The notes under the pieces: generated by a model | Told to the model about the DNA's origin: nothing | Seen by the model: the letters and a program-made list of their open reading frames with translations, nothing else | Database searches by the model: none | Position numbers and translations under genes: made by a program | In this document: positions 38,260 through 46,841 of the stretch, one piece after another | Numbering within the stretch: position 1 is the first letter of the stretch | Layout of the letters: every line of letters begins with the position of its first letter | Assembly: GCA_022649165.1 (NCBI GenBank) | Contig: JALCNR010000010.1 | Span: 1 to 64,000 of the forward strand | Reading direction: 5' to 3' | Origin: Actinomyces sp. | GTDB taxonomy: Bacteria; Actinomycetota; Actinomycetes; Actinomycetales; Actinomycetaceae | DNA: 64,000 nucleotides

Positions 38260-39975
38260 TCAGATCCCCAGGGCGCCCCTCATGTCCGTCTTGACGGCCT
38301 CCAGGCGCCGGGCCGCGGTCCGGCGTGCAGCGGCGACGTCCCCGTCCGCGACCGGCACGATGACCTCGCAGTAGCACTTGAGCTTCGGCTCGGTGCCCGA
38401 GGGCCGGGCGACCACGCGGTCGTCGGCCTCTGTGACGAAGACCAGCCCGTCGGTGGGCGGGAGCTCGTCGGTGCCCGCCGACAGGTCGACGGTGGAGGTC
38501 ACGGGCGAGCCCGCCAGGGAGGAGACGCCGTGCTCGCGCAGGTTCGCCATCCCGGCGGCGATGAGGCCGGTGTCCTCCACGCGGATCGTCAGCGGGGAGG
38601 TCAGGTGGAGGCCGTAGCGCAGTGCGAGGCCGTCCAGCGCGTCCTGCAGCGTGCGTCCGCGGTCCCCCTTCAGCTCCCAGGCGAGCGTCGCGATCTTCAG
38701 ACAGGCGGAGATGCCGTCCTTGTCGCGCACGTACCCGGGGTCGACGCAGTAGCCGAGCGCCTCCTCATAGCCGAACACGAGCCCCGGCGCGCGGGAGATC
38801 CACTTGAAGCCGGTGAGCGTCGTGCGATGCCCGAGGTGATGGTCGGCGGCGATGCGCCCGAGCAGGCGGGAGGACACGACCGAGTTGGCGAGGACGGCGC
38901 CGGTCGCCGTCACGCCGGAGCCTTCGCCTTCGCCCTCGTGCTCGCGCGCCGCCTGGAGGCCGAGCACCTGGCCGACCTCGTCGCCCGAGAGCTGGCGCCA
39001 CCCCTGGGGCCGGGTCGGGTCCGGGATGGCAGCGGAGCAGCGGTCGGCGTCCGGGTCGTTGGCGAGGACGAGGTCCGCGCCGACCTTGCGGGCGAGTGCC
39101 ATCGACAGGTCCAGTGCCCCCGGCTCCTCGGGGTTGGGGAACCGCACGGTCGGGAAGTCCGGGTCGGGCTCCTGCTGTTCGGCGACGACGTGGACGTCGG
39201 AGAACCCCGCGCGGTGCAGGGCCTCGAGCGCCGGCGCCCCGCCCACGCCGTGCATCGAGGTGAGCACGATGCGCAGGTCCTTGGGGCCCGCGGGCACCAG
39301 GGAGACGGCGCGCGCGAGGTAGGCCTCCACGATGTCGTCTCCCAGGATCTCCCACCCGCTCTGTGCGCGCGGCACCGACGCGACGGAGGGGATCGCCTGG
39401 ATGGCCCGGAAGATCTCCGCGTCGAAGGGCGGCACGATCTGGGAGCCCTGGCCGGAGTCCGTGACGACGCGGCCGCCCAGGTAGACCTTGTACCCGTTGT
39501 CCTCGGGGGGATTGTGGGAAGCGGTCACCATGACCGCGGCGTCGCAGCCCAGATGGCGCAGCGCGAAGGCCGTGACCGGGGTCGGCAGGGGACGGGGCAG
39601 GAGCAGGGCGCGCCCGCCGGCCGCCGTGGCCACGGCCGCCGTGTCCAGCGCGAACGCGTGCGAGCCCCGCCGGGCGTCGTAGCCGATGACCACGGTGAAG
39701 CCCTCGCCGACATGCGCGGCGAGGACGGCCATCAGCCCGGCCGCCGCCTTGATGACGACTGCGCGGTTCATCCGGTTCGGCCCGCCTCCCAGGTGCCCGC
39801 GGAGGCCTGCGGTGCCGAAGGCGAGCATGCCCGAGAACCGCTCGGCCAGGTCCTCCCCGGCGGCTGCGTCGCCGGACTCGGCGGCGTCGAGCAGGGCTCG
39901 GAGCTCGTCGGCCGTCGCATGGTCGGGATCGTCCTCGATCCAGGCCCGAACGGCTGAGGCGTCGTACAGCGGCAT
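38260..39975 (-). CDS. Phosphohexomutase-fold enzyme, PGM2-like; probable phosphopentomutase
   Basis: A 571-residue alpha-D-phosphohexomutase. The phosphoserine loop is TASHNPPEDNGYKVY, the metal loop DPDADR, the sugar loop GYEEALGY, and the phosphate-binding loop RPSGTEPK. Length and the DNGYKVY phrase match the PGM2/PgcA branch, which includes phosphopentomutases and glucose-1,6-bisphosphate synthases as well as phosphoglucomutases. No DeoB-type phosphopentomutase is present in this window, yet deoA, deoC and a purine nucleoside phosphorylase are, so (deoxy)ribose-1-phosphate to 5-phosphate isomerisation is a likely role. GAGGGAGGAACC precedes the ATG. Confidence 0.85.
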   Translation of the reverse strand: MPLYDASAVRAWIEDDPDHATADELRALLDAAESGDAAAGEDLAERFSGMLAFGTAGLRGHLGGGPNRMNRAVVIKAAAGLMAVLAAHVGEGFTVVIGYDARRGSHAFALDTAAVATAAGGRALLLPRPLPTPVTAFALRHLGCDAAVMVTASHNPPEDNGYKVYLGGRVVTDSGQGSQIVPPFDAEIFRAIQAIPSVASVPRAQSGWEILGDDIVEAYLARAVSLVPAGPKDLRIVLTSMHGVGGAPALEALHRAGFSDVHVVAEQQEPDPDFPTVRFPNPEEPGALDLSMALARKVGADLVLANDPDADRCSAAIPDPTRPQGWRQLSGDEVGQVLGLQAAREHEGEGEGSGVTATGAVLANSVVSSRLLGRIAADHHLGHRTTLTGFKWISRAPGLVFGYEEALGYCVDPGYVRDKDGISACLKIATLAWELKGDRGRTLQDALDGLALRYGLHLTSPLTIRVEDTGLIAAGMANLREHGVSSLAGSPVTSTVDLSAGTDELPPTDGLVFVTEADDRVVARPSGTEPKLKCYCEVIVPVADGDVAAARRTAARRLEAVKTDMRGALGI

Positions 39976-40102
39976 GGTTCCTCCCTCGGTTGGGTGCGGC
40001 CTCGCGGGCGCGTCCCGTCATCGGTCTCCCGGTCCAGATCCGGCCATCCAGCCTACCGCCCTGCTCCCGGGCGCGGACCGACGAGGGCGGGGCCGGCCCC
40101 GC

Positions 40103-40119
40103 CGTGAACCGCGTTCACG
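40103..40119. promoter_or_regulatory. Palindrome upstream of the mutase and dps genes
   Basis: CGTGAAC and GTTCACG are perfect complements with centre CGC. The GTGA...TCAC ends recall Crp sites, but the spacing is seven, not six, so another regulator is more likely. Confidence 0.5.
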
Positions 40120-40240
40120 CGCCACGACAGATCGGTTGCGCGCGACCCACAGAATGGGCTAGGGGTGGCGGACAATCGTCATACCGGAGGGCTGGAATCC
40201 TCGAATCCGCCGCTGCCGGAACGCCTTGCGGCTGGTACCC

Positions 40241-40270
40241 TTGAGACGGACGCCGGGGGTCTCCTAGTCT
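40241..40270 (+). promoter_or_regulatory. dps promoter
   Basis: TTGAGA (40241-40246), an 18-bp spacer and TAGTCT (40265-40270), giving a 50-base leader before the Dps start. Confidence 0.6.
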
Positions 40271-40327
40271 GGACGAGAGTTCCCGAGGATACCCCGACGC
40301 GACGACCACGAGATAAGGGAGATTGCC

Positions 40328-40855
40328 ATGAGCACCACGTTGGATGTGCCGCGCCAGTCCGGAGTCACCGAGACCACCTTCGAGAACGCGGAGAGCGGCT
40401 TCAAGGCCTCCGCGGCGCTGGGCGAGAATCTGCAGAAGGTCCTGGTGGACCTCATCGCTCTCGAGCTGGTGGGCAAGCAGGCGCACTGGAACATCGTGGG
40501 TCCGAACTTCCGCGACCTGCACCACAACCTGGACGACGTCGTCGACATCGCCCGCGAGGGCTCCGACGAGTTCGCCGAGCGCATGCGCGCCCTCCACGCC
40601 ACGCCCGACGGCCGCCCGGCGGTCGTGGCGTCCACGAACACGCTGGCCGAGTTCCCCAACGGGGAGATCCTCACCCATGAGGCGATCGACCGCGTCGTCT
40701 CCGCCGTCGGGTCCGTCACGGCCACGATGCGCGCCGTCCATGACGCGGTGGACGCCGAGGACCCGACCACGGCGGACATCCTGCACACCTACATCCAGCG
40801 GCTCGAGCAGCAGGTCTGGTTCCTCTCCGCGGAGACGCGCACGCCCTCCAAGTGA
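40328..40855 (+). CDS. dps: Dps DNA-protection ferritin
   Basis: A 175-residue Dps/ferritin-like protein that oxidises iron with peroxide and shields DNA in starvation or oxidative stress. The inter-subunit ferroxidase residues are in KQAHWNIVGPNFRDLHHNLD and DVVDIAREGSDEFAER, and the C-terminal helices are normal. A 22-residue N-terminal tail precedes the bundle. AAGGGAGA lies before the ATG. It has its own promoter and a strong terminator, so it is transcribed alone. Confidence 0.95.
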   Translation: MSTTLDVPRQSGVTETTFENAESGFKASAALGENLQKVLVDLIALELVGKQAHWNIVGPNFRDLHHNLDDVVDIAREGSDEFAERMRALHATPDGRPAVVASTNTLAEFPNGEILTHEAIDRVVSAVGSVTATMRAVHDAVDAEDPTTADILHTYIQRLEQQVWFLSAETRTPSK

Positions 40856-40906
40856 GGTCCCCGACGCGGGCGGCACCGGCGCGCTGAGCCCGGCGCCGCA
40901 CGACCA

Positions 40907-40946
40907 GAACCCCCGGTTCCCCTCCCTCGGAGGCGGCCGGGGGTTC
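40907..40946 (+). terminator. Terminator after dps
   Basis: A perfect 10-bp stem, GAACCCCCGG and CCGGGGGTTC, with a 20-base loop. Confidence 0.7.
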
Positions 40947-41013
40947 ACCGCACGCGGGGCCGCACGAGGCCCCGGAGCCTCCGGGAGACGGATCTTTCGC
41001 CCTGACTGCCGGC

Positions 41014-41835
41014 TCAGCGCGCCATCCGCGCGACGACGTCCGCGAGCAGTCGCGCGATGCGGGGCGCCGCCTCCTCGCCTGCGGCGATGACCTCGGCGTG
41101 GGAGAGCGGCTCGGCGGAGATGCCTGCTGCCAGGTTCGTCATCAGCGAGAGGCCCAGCACCTCCATGCCGGACTCGCGGGCGGCGATCGCCTCGAGGGCG
41201 GTCGACATGCCGACGAGGTCAGCGCCGAGGACGCCCGCCATGCGGACCTCGGCGGGGGTCTCGTACTGGGGGCCGCGGAACTGGGCGTAGACGCCCTCGG
41301 GCAGGGAGGGGTCGACCTTGAGGGCGAGGGCGCGAAGACGCCGGGAGTACAGGTCGGTGAGGTCGACGAAGGCCGCGCCCTCCAGGGGGGAGGCGCCGGT
41401 GAGGTTGATGTGGTCGCGGATGAGGACCACCTGCCCGGGCGCCCAGGCGGGGTTCAGACCCCCGCACCCGTTGGTCAGCACGACCTGCCGGGCTCCCGAC
41501 GCCGCCGCGGTGCGCATCCCGTGGGCGACGGCGCGCACCCCCCGGCCCTCGTAGAAGTGGGTGCGCGAGCCCAGGACCAGTGCCGTCCGGTCCGTCCCGG
41601 CGACGCGGACCGAGCGCATCACGGGCACATGGCCGGCGACGGCCGGGGCGAAGAAGCCGGGGACCTCGGCGGCGGGGACCTCGCCGACCGTCTCCCCGAT
41701 GAGGTCGGCCGCCGCCGCCCAGCCCGATCCGAGGACCAGCGCGAGGTCGTGGCGGTCGATGCCGGAGCGTTGCGCGATGACCTCGGCGGCGCGCCGCGCC
41801 AGTCCGAGCGGGGACTCCTCGTCTGTTGATGACAT
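41014..41835 (-). CDS. punA: Purine nucleoside phosphorylase (trimeric type)
   Basis: Splits inosine, guanosine and their deoxy forms with phosphate. The 273-residue protein fits the trimeric PNP family: LVLGSGWAAAADLIGE for phosphate binding, SRTHFYEG, VLTNGCGGLNPAWAPGQVVL, and the base-binding QFRGPQYETPAEVRM with GMSTALEAIAA. The frame is open to 41874, but TACCGT lies exactly six bases (GGGGGC) before ATG 41835, supporting leaderless translation there. It complements deoA as the purine branch of salvage. Confidence 0.95.
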   Translation of the reverse strand: MSSTDEESPLGLARRAAEVIAQRSGIDRHDLALVLGSGWAAAADLIGETVGEVPAAEVPGFFAPAVAGHVPVMRSVRVAGTDRTALVLGSRTHFYEGRGVRAVAHGMRTAAASGARQVVLTNGCGGLNPAWAPGQVVLIRDHINLTGASPLEGAAFVDLTDLYSRRLRALALKVDPSLPEGVYAQFRGPQYETPAEVRMAGVLGADLVGMSTALEAIAARESGMEVLGLSLMTNLAAGISAEPLSHAEVIAAGEEAAPRIARLLADVVARMAR

Positions 41836-41841
41836 GCCCCC

Positions 41842-41847
41842 ACGGTA
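41842..41847 (-). promoter_or_regulatory. Leaderless -10 box of the PNP gene
   Basis: TACCGT on the minus strand, six bases (GGGGGC) before the ATG at 41835. Confidence 0.6.
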
Positions 41848-41937
41848 GCGGACCGCTCCGCGCGCCTTCCCCACCCCCGGGGAGCCTGGGGGCGGGGAAC
41901 GCGCCCGGTCGCGTATCCTCGCCCTTGGGGGTGTTCA

Positions 41938-43095
41938 GTGGACCAGACGATGAGGGGCGGCGCGGCGGGGGACCGGCTCGACGTCTCCGACGTGGTGCGG
42001 CTGGCCTCCCAACTGGTCGACATTCCGTCCGTGTCGGGGGATGAGACCCGCATCGCCGACGCCGTGGAGCGCGCCCTGCGCGCTTGCCCGCATCTGTCCG
42101 TCGACCGCGACGGGGACGCCGTGGTGGCTCGCACTCATCTCGGGCGGGCCCGCCGTGTCGTTCTGGCCGGCCACCTCGACACGGTTCCCATCAGCGCCAA
42201 CGTGCCGGGGCGCATGGAGCGGCGCGAGCAGGGCGGGGCCACGGCCGAGGTCCTGTGGGGGCGCGGCAGCGTCGACATGCTCGGTGGTGTGGCCGTCCTG
42301 CTGCACGCCGCCGCGGCGCTCTCACGGCCCCGCCACGACGCGACCTGGGTCTTCTACGACCACGAGGAGGTCGCGGCCTCCCTCAACGGCCTCGGGCGCC
42401 TGGCCGGCCGGCACCCGGAGTGGCTGGCCGGCGACCTCGCGATCCTCGGGGAGCCCACCGCCGCCCGGATCGAGGGCGGGTGCAACGGGACCCTCCGCGT
42501 CATCGCCGCCTTCACCGGCGTGGCCGCGCACTCGGCCCGGTCGTGGCGCGGTGATAACGCGATCCACCGCATGGGCCCGGTGATCGAGCGCATCGCCGCC
42601 TTCGGCAACCCCGTGGTGGAGGTCGACGGCCTGGAGTTCCGGGAGTCCCTGTCCGTCGTGAGGATCGGCGGCGGCCGTGCCGCCAACGTCATCCCCGATG
42701 AGGCGACGATGACCGTCAACTACCGCTTCGCGCCGTCGACCACGGGCGAGCAGGCGCTGGACCTCGTCCGTTCGGTCTTCGAGGGCTCGGGGGCGGTGCT
42801 CGAGGTCGACGACCTGGCCGAGGGCGCCCGGCCCGGCCTGGACTCGCCCCTGGCCCAGGAGTTCGTCCGCGCCGCGGGCCGGGGCGCGTCGATCGGACCC
42901 AAGTACGGGTGGACGGACGTCGCCCGTTTCGCGTCCTTGGGGGTCCCCGCGCTGAACTACGGCCCCGGGGACCCGATGCTGGCGCACACCGCCGACGAGC
43001 ACGTGCCCGTCGACCAGATTCGCCAGTGCGCCCGGACGGTGATGTACTGGCTGGAGCGGCCGGCGCATGCCGGGCCGGGCAAGGAGATGTCATGA
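41938..43095 (+). CDS. dapE: Succinyl-diaminopimelate desuccinylase
   Basis: M20-family di-zinc amidohydrolase of 385 residues, actinobacterial DapE type, making LL-diaminopimelate for lysine and peptidoglycan. Metal and catalytic residues: GHLDTVP (His, Asp), GRGSVDMLGG (bridging Asp), YDHEEV (Glu pair), LGEPTAA (Glu) and LAHTADEHVP (His). A TATCCT box at 41914-41919 may be its -10. The GTG at 41938 is followed 12 bases later by an in-frame ATG that could serve instead. Its stop overlaps the next start (ATGA). Confidence 0.9.
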   Translation: MDQTMRGGAAGDRLDVSDVVRLASQLVDIPSVSGDETRIADAVERALRACPHLSVDRDGDAVVARTHLGRARRVVLAGHLDTVPISANVPGRMERREQGGATAEVLWGRGSVDMLGGVAVLLHAAAALSRPRHDATWVFYDHEEVAASLNGLGRLAGRHPEWLAGDLAILGEPTAARIEGGCNGTLRVIAAFTGVAAHSARSWRGDNAIHRMGPVIERIAAFGNPVVEVDGLEFRESLSVVRIGGGRAANVIPDEATMTVNYRFAPSTTGEQALDLVRSVFEGSGAVLEVDDLAEGARPGLDSPLAQEFVRAAGRGASIGPKYGWTDVARFASLGVPALNYGPGDPMLAHTADEHVPVDQIRQCARTVMYWLERPAHAGPGKEMS

Positions 43096-43838
43096 GCGGC
43101 GCCAACGGCAACGGCTCCCGCCGGACCTACATGCGCGGACCCGTCCTGCTGCGCGGCCCCAAGATCCCGGCGCGGACCTCCGACGGCAGCCTCCTCATGG
43201 AGCAGGAGTCGGTGGACTGGCTCCACGAGGACCCCTGGAGGGTGCTGCGCATCCAGGCTGAGTTCATCGAGGGATTCGGCGCGCTGGCGGAGGTCGGCCC
43301 TGCCATCTCGGTGTTCGGGTCCGCGCGCGTGCCCCGCGAGTCGCCGGAATGGGAGGCCGCCGTCCACATCGGCGGCGAGATCGCGCGGGCTGGATGCGCC
43401 GTCATCACAGGAGGCGGGCCCGGCATCATGGAGGCCGCGAACAAGGGCGCCTGGGATGCCGGGGGCACATCCGTGGGCCTCGGCATCGAGCTGCCCCGCG
43501 AGCAGGGCATGAACCCGTGGGTGAACATCGGCATCAACTTCCGGTACTTCTTCGCCCGCAAGATGATGTTCGTCAAGTACTCGCGCGGGTTCATCGTCGC
43601 GCCCGGCGGGTTCGGCACCATGGACGAGCTGTTCGAGGCGCTCACCCTGGTCCAGACCAACAAGATCGCCGGATTCCCGATCGTTCTGCTGGGCAGGGAG
43701 TACTGGGGCGGGCTGCTCGACTGGCTGCGCGGGACGATGGCGTCGAAGGCGATGATCTCCCCGGGAGACACCTCGCTGATGTCCGTGGTCGACGACCCGG
43801 ACGAGGCGGTCGCGCTGGCGCTGGGCGAGGCGCGCTGA
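43092..43838 (+). CDS. LOG-family (TIGR00730) nucleotide phosphoribohydrolase-like protein
   Basis: A 248-residue Rossmann-fold protein of the LOG family. The signature PGGFGTMDELFE and GGGPGIMEAANKGAW are intact; these bind the phosphate of the nucleotide and hold the catalytic Arg/Glu pair. Family members release ribose-5-phosphate from cytokinin-type or standard nucleoside monophosphates. It overlaps dapE by four bases, a conserved actinobacterial pairing. The in vivo substrate is not known. Confidence 0.88.
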   Translation: MSGANGNGSRRTYMRGPVLLRGPKIPARTSDGSLLMEQESVDWLHEDPWRVLRIQAEFIEGFGALAEVGPAISVFGSARVPRESPEWEAAVHIGGEIARAGCAVITGGGPGIMEAANKGAWDAGGTSVGLGIELPREQGMNPWVNIGINFRYFFARKMMFVKYSRGFIVAPGGFGTMDELFEALTLVQTNKIAGFPIVLLGREYWGGLLDWLRGTMASKAMISPGDTSLMSVVDDPDEAVALALGEAR

Positions 43839-44009
43839 GGAGCCGGGGCGTCGGCACGGCCCCCGCCGGGCGGAGGGGCGGGCCGCCGTCTGTGGCCTTG
43901 CTCACGCGCGCCCGGATGCCGAATCGCCTCAACAGGTAGAATGGAGCGTGTCCACCGCCGCGTGCGTCCGCGCGCGGGCGGCACACCAGAGGCACTGAGG
44001 AGCGCGCAC

Positions 44010-44174
44010 ATGGCAGCCATGAAGCCCAGGACCGGCGACGGACCGCTCGAGGCCACGAAGGAGGGACGCGGAATCGTCATGCGCATCCCGAGTGAGGGAG
44101 GCGGGCGCCTGGTCATCGAACTCACCGCCGACGAGGCGACCGCCCTGGCGGAGGCGCTGACCGCAGCCGTCTGA
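44010..44174 (+). CDS. DUF3117 small protein
   Basis: A 54-residue protein conserved across actinobacteria (AMKPRTGDGPLEATKEGRGI, then IPSEGGGRLVIELTADEATA), full length for the family. No enzyme motif, membrane helix or metal site is visible. GAGGAG precedes the ATG, and a TAGAAT -10-like box lies at 43937-43942, giving a leader of about 60 bases. Function unknown. A bidirectional terminator separates it from the convergent methyltransferase, the usual partner in this neighbourhood. Confidence 0.92.
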   Translation: MAAMKPRTGDGPLEATKEGRGIVMRIPSEGGGRLVIELTADEATALAEALTAAV

Positions 44175-44190
44175 GTTCGCCGACGAACAG

Positions 44191-44239
44191 ATGGACCCCG
44201 GCCCGGTCCCCGCGCAGCGCGGGGAGGGCCGGGGTCCAT
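44191..44239. terminator. Bidirectional terminator between DUF3117 and methyltransferase genes
   Basis: A 13-bp perfect stem, ATGGACCCCGGCC and GGCCGGGGTCCAT, encloses a second CCCCG/CGGGG stem. Ends in ATGG/CCAT with no T-run. Confidence 0.7.
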
Positions 44240-44265
44240 CCGCATCCGCACACGCGGACGGCGGA

Positions 44266-44898
44266 TCAGCGCCGGACGGCCACCGCCAGGCCGTCTCCGA
44301 CCGGCAGCAGGCAGGGCAGGAACTCCTCGGCCTGTCCCAGGACGCGGACGATCTCGCGCATGACGACGGTGTCCTCATCGCGTTGGGCGGGGTCGGACAC
44401 CCGGTCGTGCCACAGCGCGTGCGCGACCGCGACGACGCCGCCCGATCGCAGGACGCGCACGGCGTGGTCGAGGTACTCCGGCGTCTCGGAGATGTCGGCG
44501 TCGACGACCACCAGGTCGTAGCCGTGCGCCGCCATGCGGGGCAGCACGTCCAGCGCCCTCCCGGCGATGAGCCGGGTGCGTTGGCCGGACACCCCGGCCG
44601 CCTGGAACGCGCGGCGGGCGTGCTTCTGGAACTCGACCTCGTGGTCGATGGTGGTGAGGACGCCGTCGGGGGACATGCCGTCGAGCAGCCACAGGCCGGA
44701 GACCCCGGCGCCCGTCCCGATCTCGAGCACGGCCCGGGCGCCCGCGACGGCCGCGACCATGCGCAGCGCCGACCCGACTCCGGTGCTCACCGGGTCGGCG
44801 CCCAGGTCCAGGGCGACCTCGCGGGCATGGGCGACGACATCGCGCTCGGGGATGTAGCCCTCCGCATACACCCAGCTCCGGGCCTTGTCCGCCGCCAT
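44266..44898 (-). CDS. SAM-dependent O-methyltransferase
   Basis: A 210-residue class I methyltransferase of the O-methyltransferase family 3 (caffeoyl-CoA-like). The SAM-binding motif is VLEIGTGAGVSGLWLL, with IDHEVEFQKHARRAF for the ribose and LVVVDADISETPEYLDHAV for the metal/catalytic Asp loop. Acceptor unknown; many actinobacteria have this gene beside DUF3117. GGAAGGGG precedes the ATG. Confidence 0.88.
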   Translation of the reverse strand: MAADKARSWVYAEGYIPERDVVAHAREVALDLGADPVSTGVGSALRMVAAVAGARAVLEIGTGAGVSGLWLLDGMSPDGVLTTIDHEVEFQKHARRAFQAAGVSGQRTRLIAGRALDVLPRMAAHGYDLVVVDADISETPEYLDHAVRVLRSGGVVAVAHALWHDRVSDPAQRDEDTVVMREIVRVLGQAEEFLPCLLPVGDGLAVAVRR

Positions 44899-45016
44899 GA
44901 TGCGCCCCTTCCGATCCGAATCCGCCTGGCTCCAGGCTACTGGGCGCGGGGCGTTCCCCGTGCCCGCTCGACATGTCGTCCAGCGCCGTGGCCTGCGGCG
45001 CCGGGTCCCTCGGCTC

Positions 45017-46153
45017 TCAGCGCCCGTGGAGCGGCTGGACGCCCAGCGGCCGGCCGGCGAGCCCCCGGGCGCGCTGGCCGAGGGTGCGGGCGACCTCCCT
45101 GAGGGCGGCGGCGGCAGCGCCCTCCTCCTCGGCGGCCGCGGTGACGGGCCGTCCCCGGTCGGACCCCTCGCGCAGGGAGATGTCCAGGGGGACCTGTGCG
45201 AGCAGCGGCACCTCGTAGCCGAGCTGGGCCGTCAGGCGCGCGGTGACCGCCTGCCCGCCGCCCGCCCCGAAGACCTCCAGGTGCGAGCCGTCGGACTGGA
45301 CCAGGAACGACATGTTCTCCACGACGCCGATGACGCGTTGGTGGGTCTGGGCGGCGATGGAGCCGGCCCTCTCGGCGACCTCGGCGGCGGCGACCTGCGG
45401 GGTCGTGACCACCAGGATCTCCGAGCCGGGCAGCAGCTGCGCGATCGAGATCGCGACATCCCCCGTGCCGGGGGGCATGTCGATGAGCAGCACGTCCAGG
45501 TCGCCCCAGAACACGTCGCCGAGGAACTGCTGGAGCGCGCGGTGCAGCATCGGCCCTCGCCACACGACGGCCTGGCCGTCGGGGACGAACATGCCGATGG
45601 AGATCACCTTGATGCCGCCCACGCCCACCGGCGGGATGATCATGCCGTCGATGACCTGCGGATCGTGGACGATACCGAGCATGCGCGGGATGGAGAACCC
45701 GTAGATATCCGCATCCAGCACGCCGACCTTGAGGCCGTCGCCCGCCAGGGCGGCGGCGAGGTTCGCCGTCATAGAGGACTTGCCCACACCGCCCTTGCCG
45801 GAGGTCACGGCGATGACGCGCGTCAGGGATCCGGGGCGGTTGAAGGGGATCTCCCGCTCGGGCCGCCCGCCGTTCAGCTTCTCGCGCAGCGCCTTCTTCT
45901 GCTCGTCGTTCATCACGCCCATCGACACGCGCACGGTGTCCACGCCCTCCACGGCGCCGACGGCCTTCTTGACGTCCTCCGTGATGGTCCCCGACAAGGG
46001 GCACCCCGCCACCGTCAGCAGCACGTTGACGTCCACCGTCGCGCCGTCGATCGAGACGGCGTCGACCATGTCGAGGTCGGTGATCGGACGGCGGATCTCG
46101 GGGTCGATGACGCCGGCGAGGGCGTCCCTGACGGCAGCTTCGGTGACAGACAT
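45017..46153 (-). CDS. mrp: Mrp/NBP35-type P-loop ATPase, Fe-S carrier
   Basis: A 378-residue iron-sulfur carrier. Residues 1-95 are a MIP18/DUF59 domain (VIDPEIRRPITDLDMV, VAGCPLSGTITEDV), followed by the deviant P-loop VTSGKGGVGKSS and IDMPPGTGD. The CxxC usually seen near VVENMS in other phyla is absent (VVENMSFLVQSDG), as in other actinobacterial Mrp proteins. TACCAT lies exactly six bases before ATG 46153, so translation is probably leaderless; the upstream open frame is not used. Confidence 0.92.
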   Translation of the reverse strand: MSVTEAAVRDALAGVIDPEIRRPITDLDMVDAVSIDGATVDVNVLLTVAGCPLSGTITEDVKKAVGAVEGVDTVRVSMGVMNDEQKKALREKLNGGRPEREIPFNRPGSLTRVIAVTSGKGGVGKSSMTANLAAALAGDGLKVGVLDADIYGFSIPRMLGIVHDPQVIDGMIIPPVGVGGIKVISIGMFVPDGQAVVWRGPMLHRALQQFLGDVFWGDLDVLLIDMPPGTGDVAISIAQLLPGSEILVVTTPQVAAAEVAERAGSIAAQTHQRVIGVVENMSFLVQSDGSHLEVFGAGGGQAVTARLTAQLGYEVPLLAQVPLDISLREGSDRGRPVTAAAEEEGAAAAALREVARTLGQRARGLAGRPLGVQPLHGR

Positions 46154-46159
46154 GCCCCC

Positions 46160-46165
46160 ATGGTA
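46160..46165 (-). promoter_or_regulatory. Leaderless -10 box of mrp
   Basis: TACCAT on the minus strand, six bases (GGGGGC) before the ATG at 46153, the same GGGGGC linker as in the PNP gene. Confidence 0.6.
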
Positions 46166-46237
46166 CGTGGGCGTCAACAGCGCGGCCGAGTGACCTTTGC
46201 CGCCGGCGAGGGCGCACGCACATACGTGCGGGCCGGG

Positions 46238-46262
46238 CCGCCCGGGCGGGGATTCCGGGCGG
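46238..46262 (-). terminator. Possible terminator after the DUF1003 gene
   Basis: CCGCCCGG and CCGGGCGG form an 8-bp stem with a nine-base loop, 40 bases past the DUF1003 stop and before the mrp promoter. Confidence 0.5.
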
Positions 46263-46301
46263 ACGGATGCCCGGTGGCGGGACGCCTCCACGGGCCGCGC
46301 C

Positions 46302-46841
46302 TCACGGCTCGGCGGAGCCCTCCCGAACGGACCGGGGCTCCTCGTCGGCGCCCTCATGCGCGGGCGCGCCGGACTCCGCGCGCAACTCGTCGAGGACGTC
46401 GCGCAGCTCGGAGCGGACGAAGTCGCGCGTGGCGACGTCCTGGAGGGCCAGACGCAGGCCCGCGATCTCGCGGGTGAGGTACTCGGTGTCGGTGAGGTTG
46501 CGCTCCGCGCGCTGGCGGTCCTGCTCGGCCTGGACCCGGTCGCGGTCCTCCTGGCGGTTCTGGGCCAGCAGGATGAGGGGCGAGGCGTACGAGGCCTGGA
46601 GCGACAGCATGAGGGTGAGCGCCGTGAAGCCCAGGTCCGCGGAGTCGAAGCGCAGGCGCTCGGGTGCCAGCGTGTTCCACGTGATCCACAGAATGACGAA
46701 GACCGAGAGGTAGATGATGAACTGCGGGGTCCCGGAGAACCGGGCGATGCGCTCGACCCCGCGGCCCATCGAGTCGGATCCCAGGTCGATGCGGGGTCCG
46801 CGCAGGCGGCGCTCGCGGGGGGTGTCCAGGCTGTCAGCCAT
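46302..46841 (-). CDS. DUF1003 membrane protein
   Basis: A 179-residue protein with two membrane helices (QFIIYLSVFVILWITWNTL and LGFTALTLMLSLQASYASPL) joined by a short loop. A long charged coiled coil follows (LAQNRQEDRDRVQAEQDRQR and onward), as is usual for DUF1003. Function not established. Its start overlaps the preceding MgtE-like gene by eight bases, so the two are co-translated; this pairing is widespread in actinobacteria and may concern divalent-cation handling. Confidence 0.88.
   Translation of the reverse strand: MADSLDTPRERRLRGPRIDLGSDSMGRGVERIARFSGTPQFIIYLSVFVILWITWNTLAPERLRFDSADLGFTALTLMLSLQASYASPLILLAQNRQEDRDRVQAEQDRQRAERNLTDTEYLTREIAGLRLALQDVATRDFVRSELRDVLDELRAESGAPAHEGADEEPRSVREGSAEP

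Larger units (their letters stand above)
39976..40327. other. Divergent control region of the mutase and dps genes
   Basis: About 350 bases without a gene. It holds the perfect palindrome CGTGAAC-CGC-GTTCACG (40103-40119) and, nearer dps, a clear -35/-10 pair. The mutase promoter itself was not resolved. Confidence 0.6.

Noticed and set aside
40103..40119. Crp/GlxR site upstream of dps
   Set aside because: The GTGA and TCAC halves are separated by seven bases, not six, so it is kept only as an unassigned palindrome.
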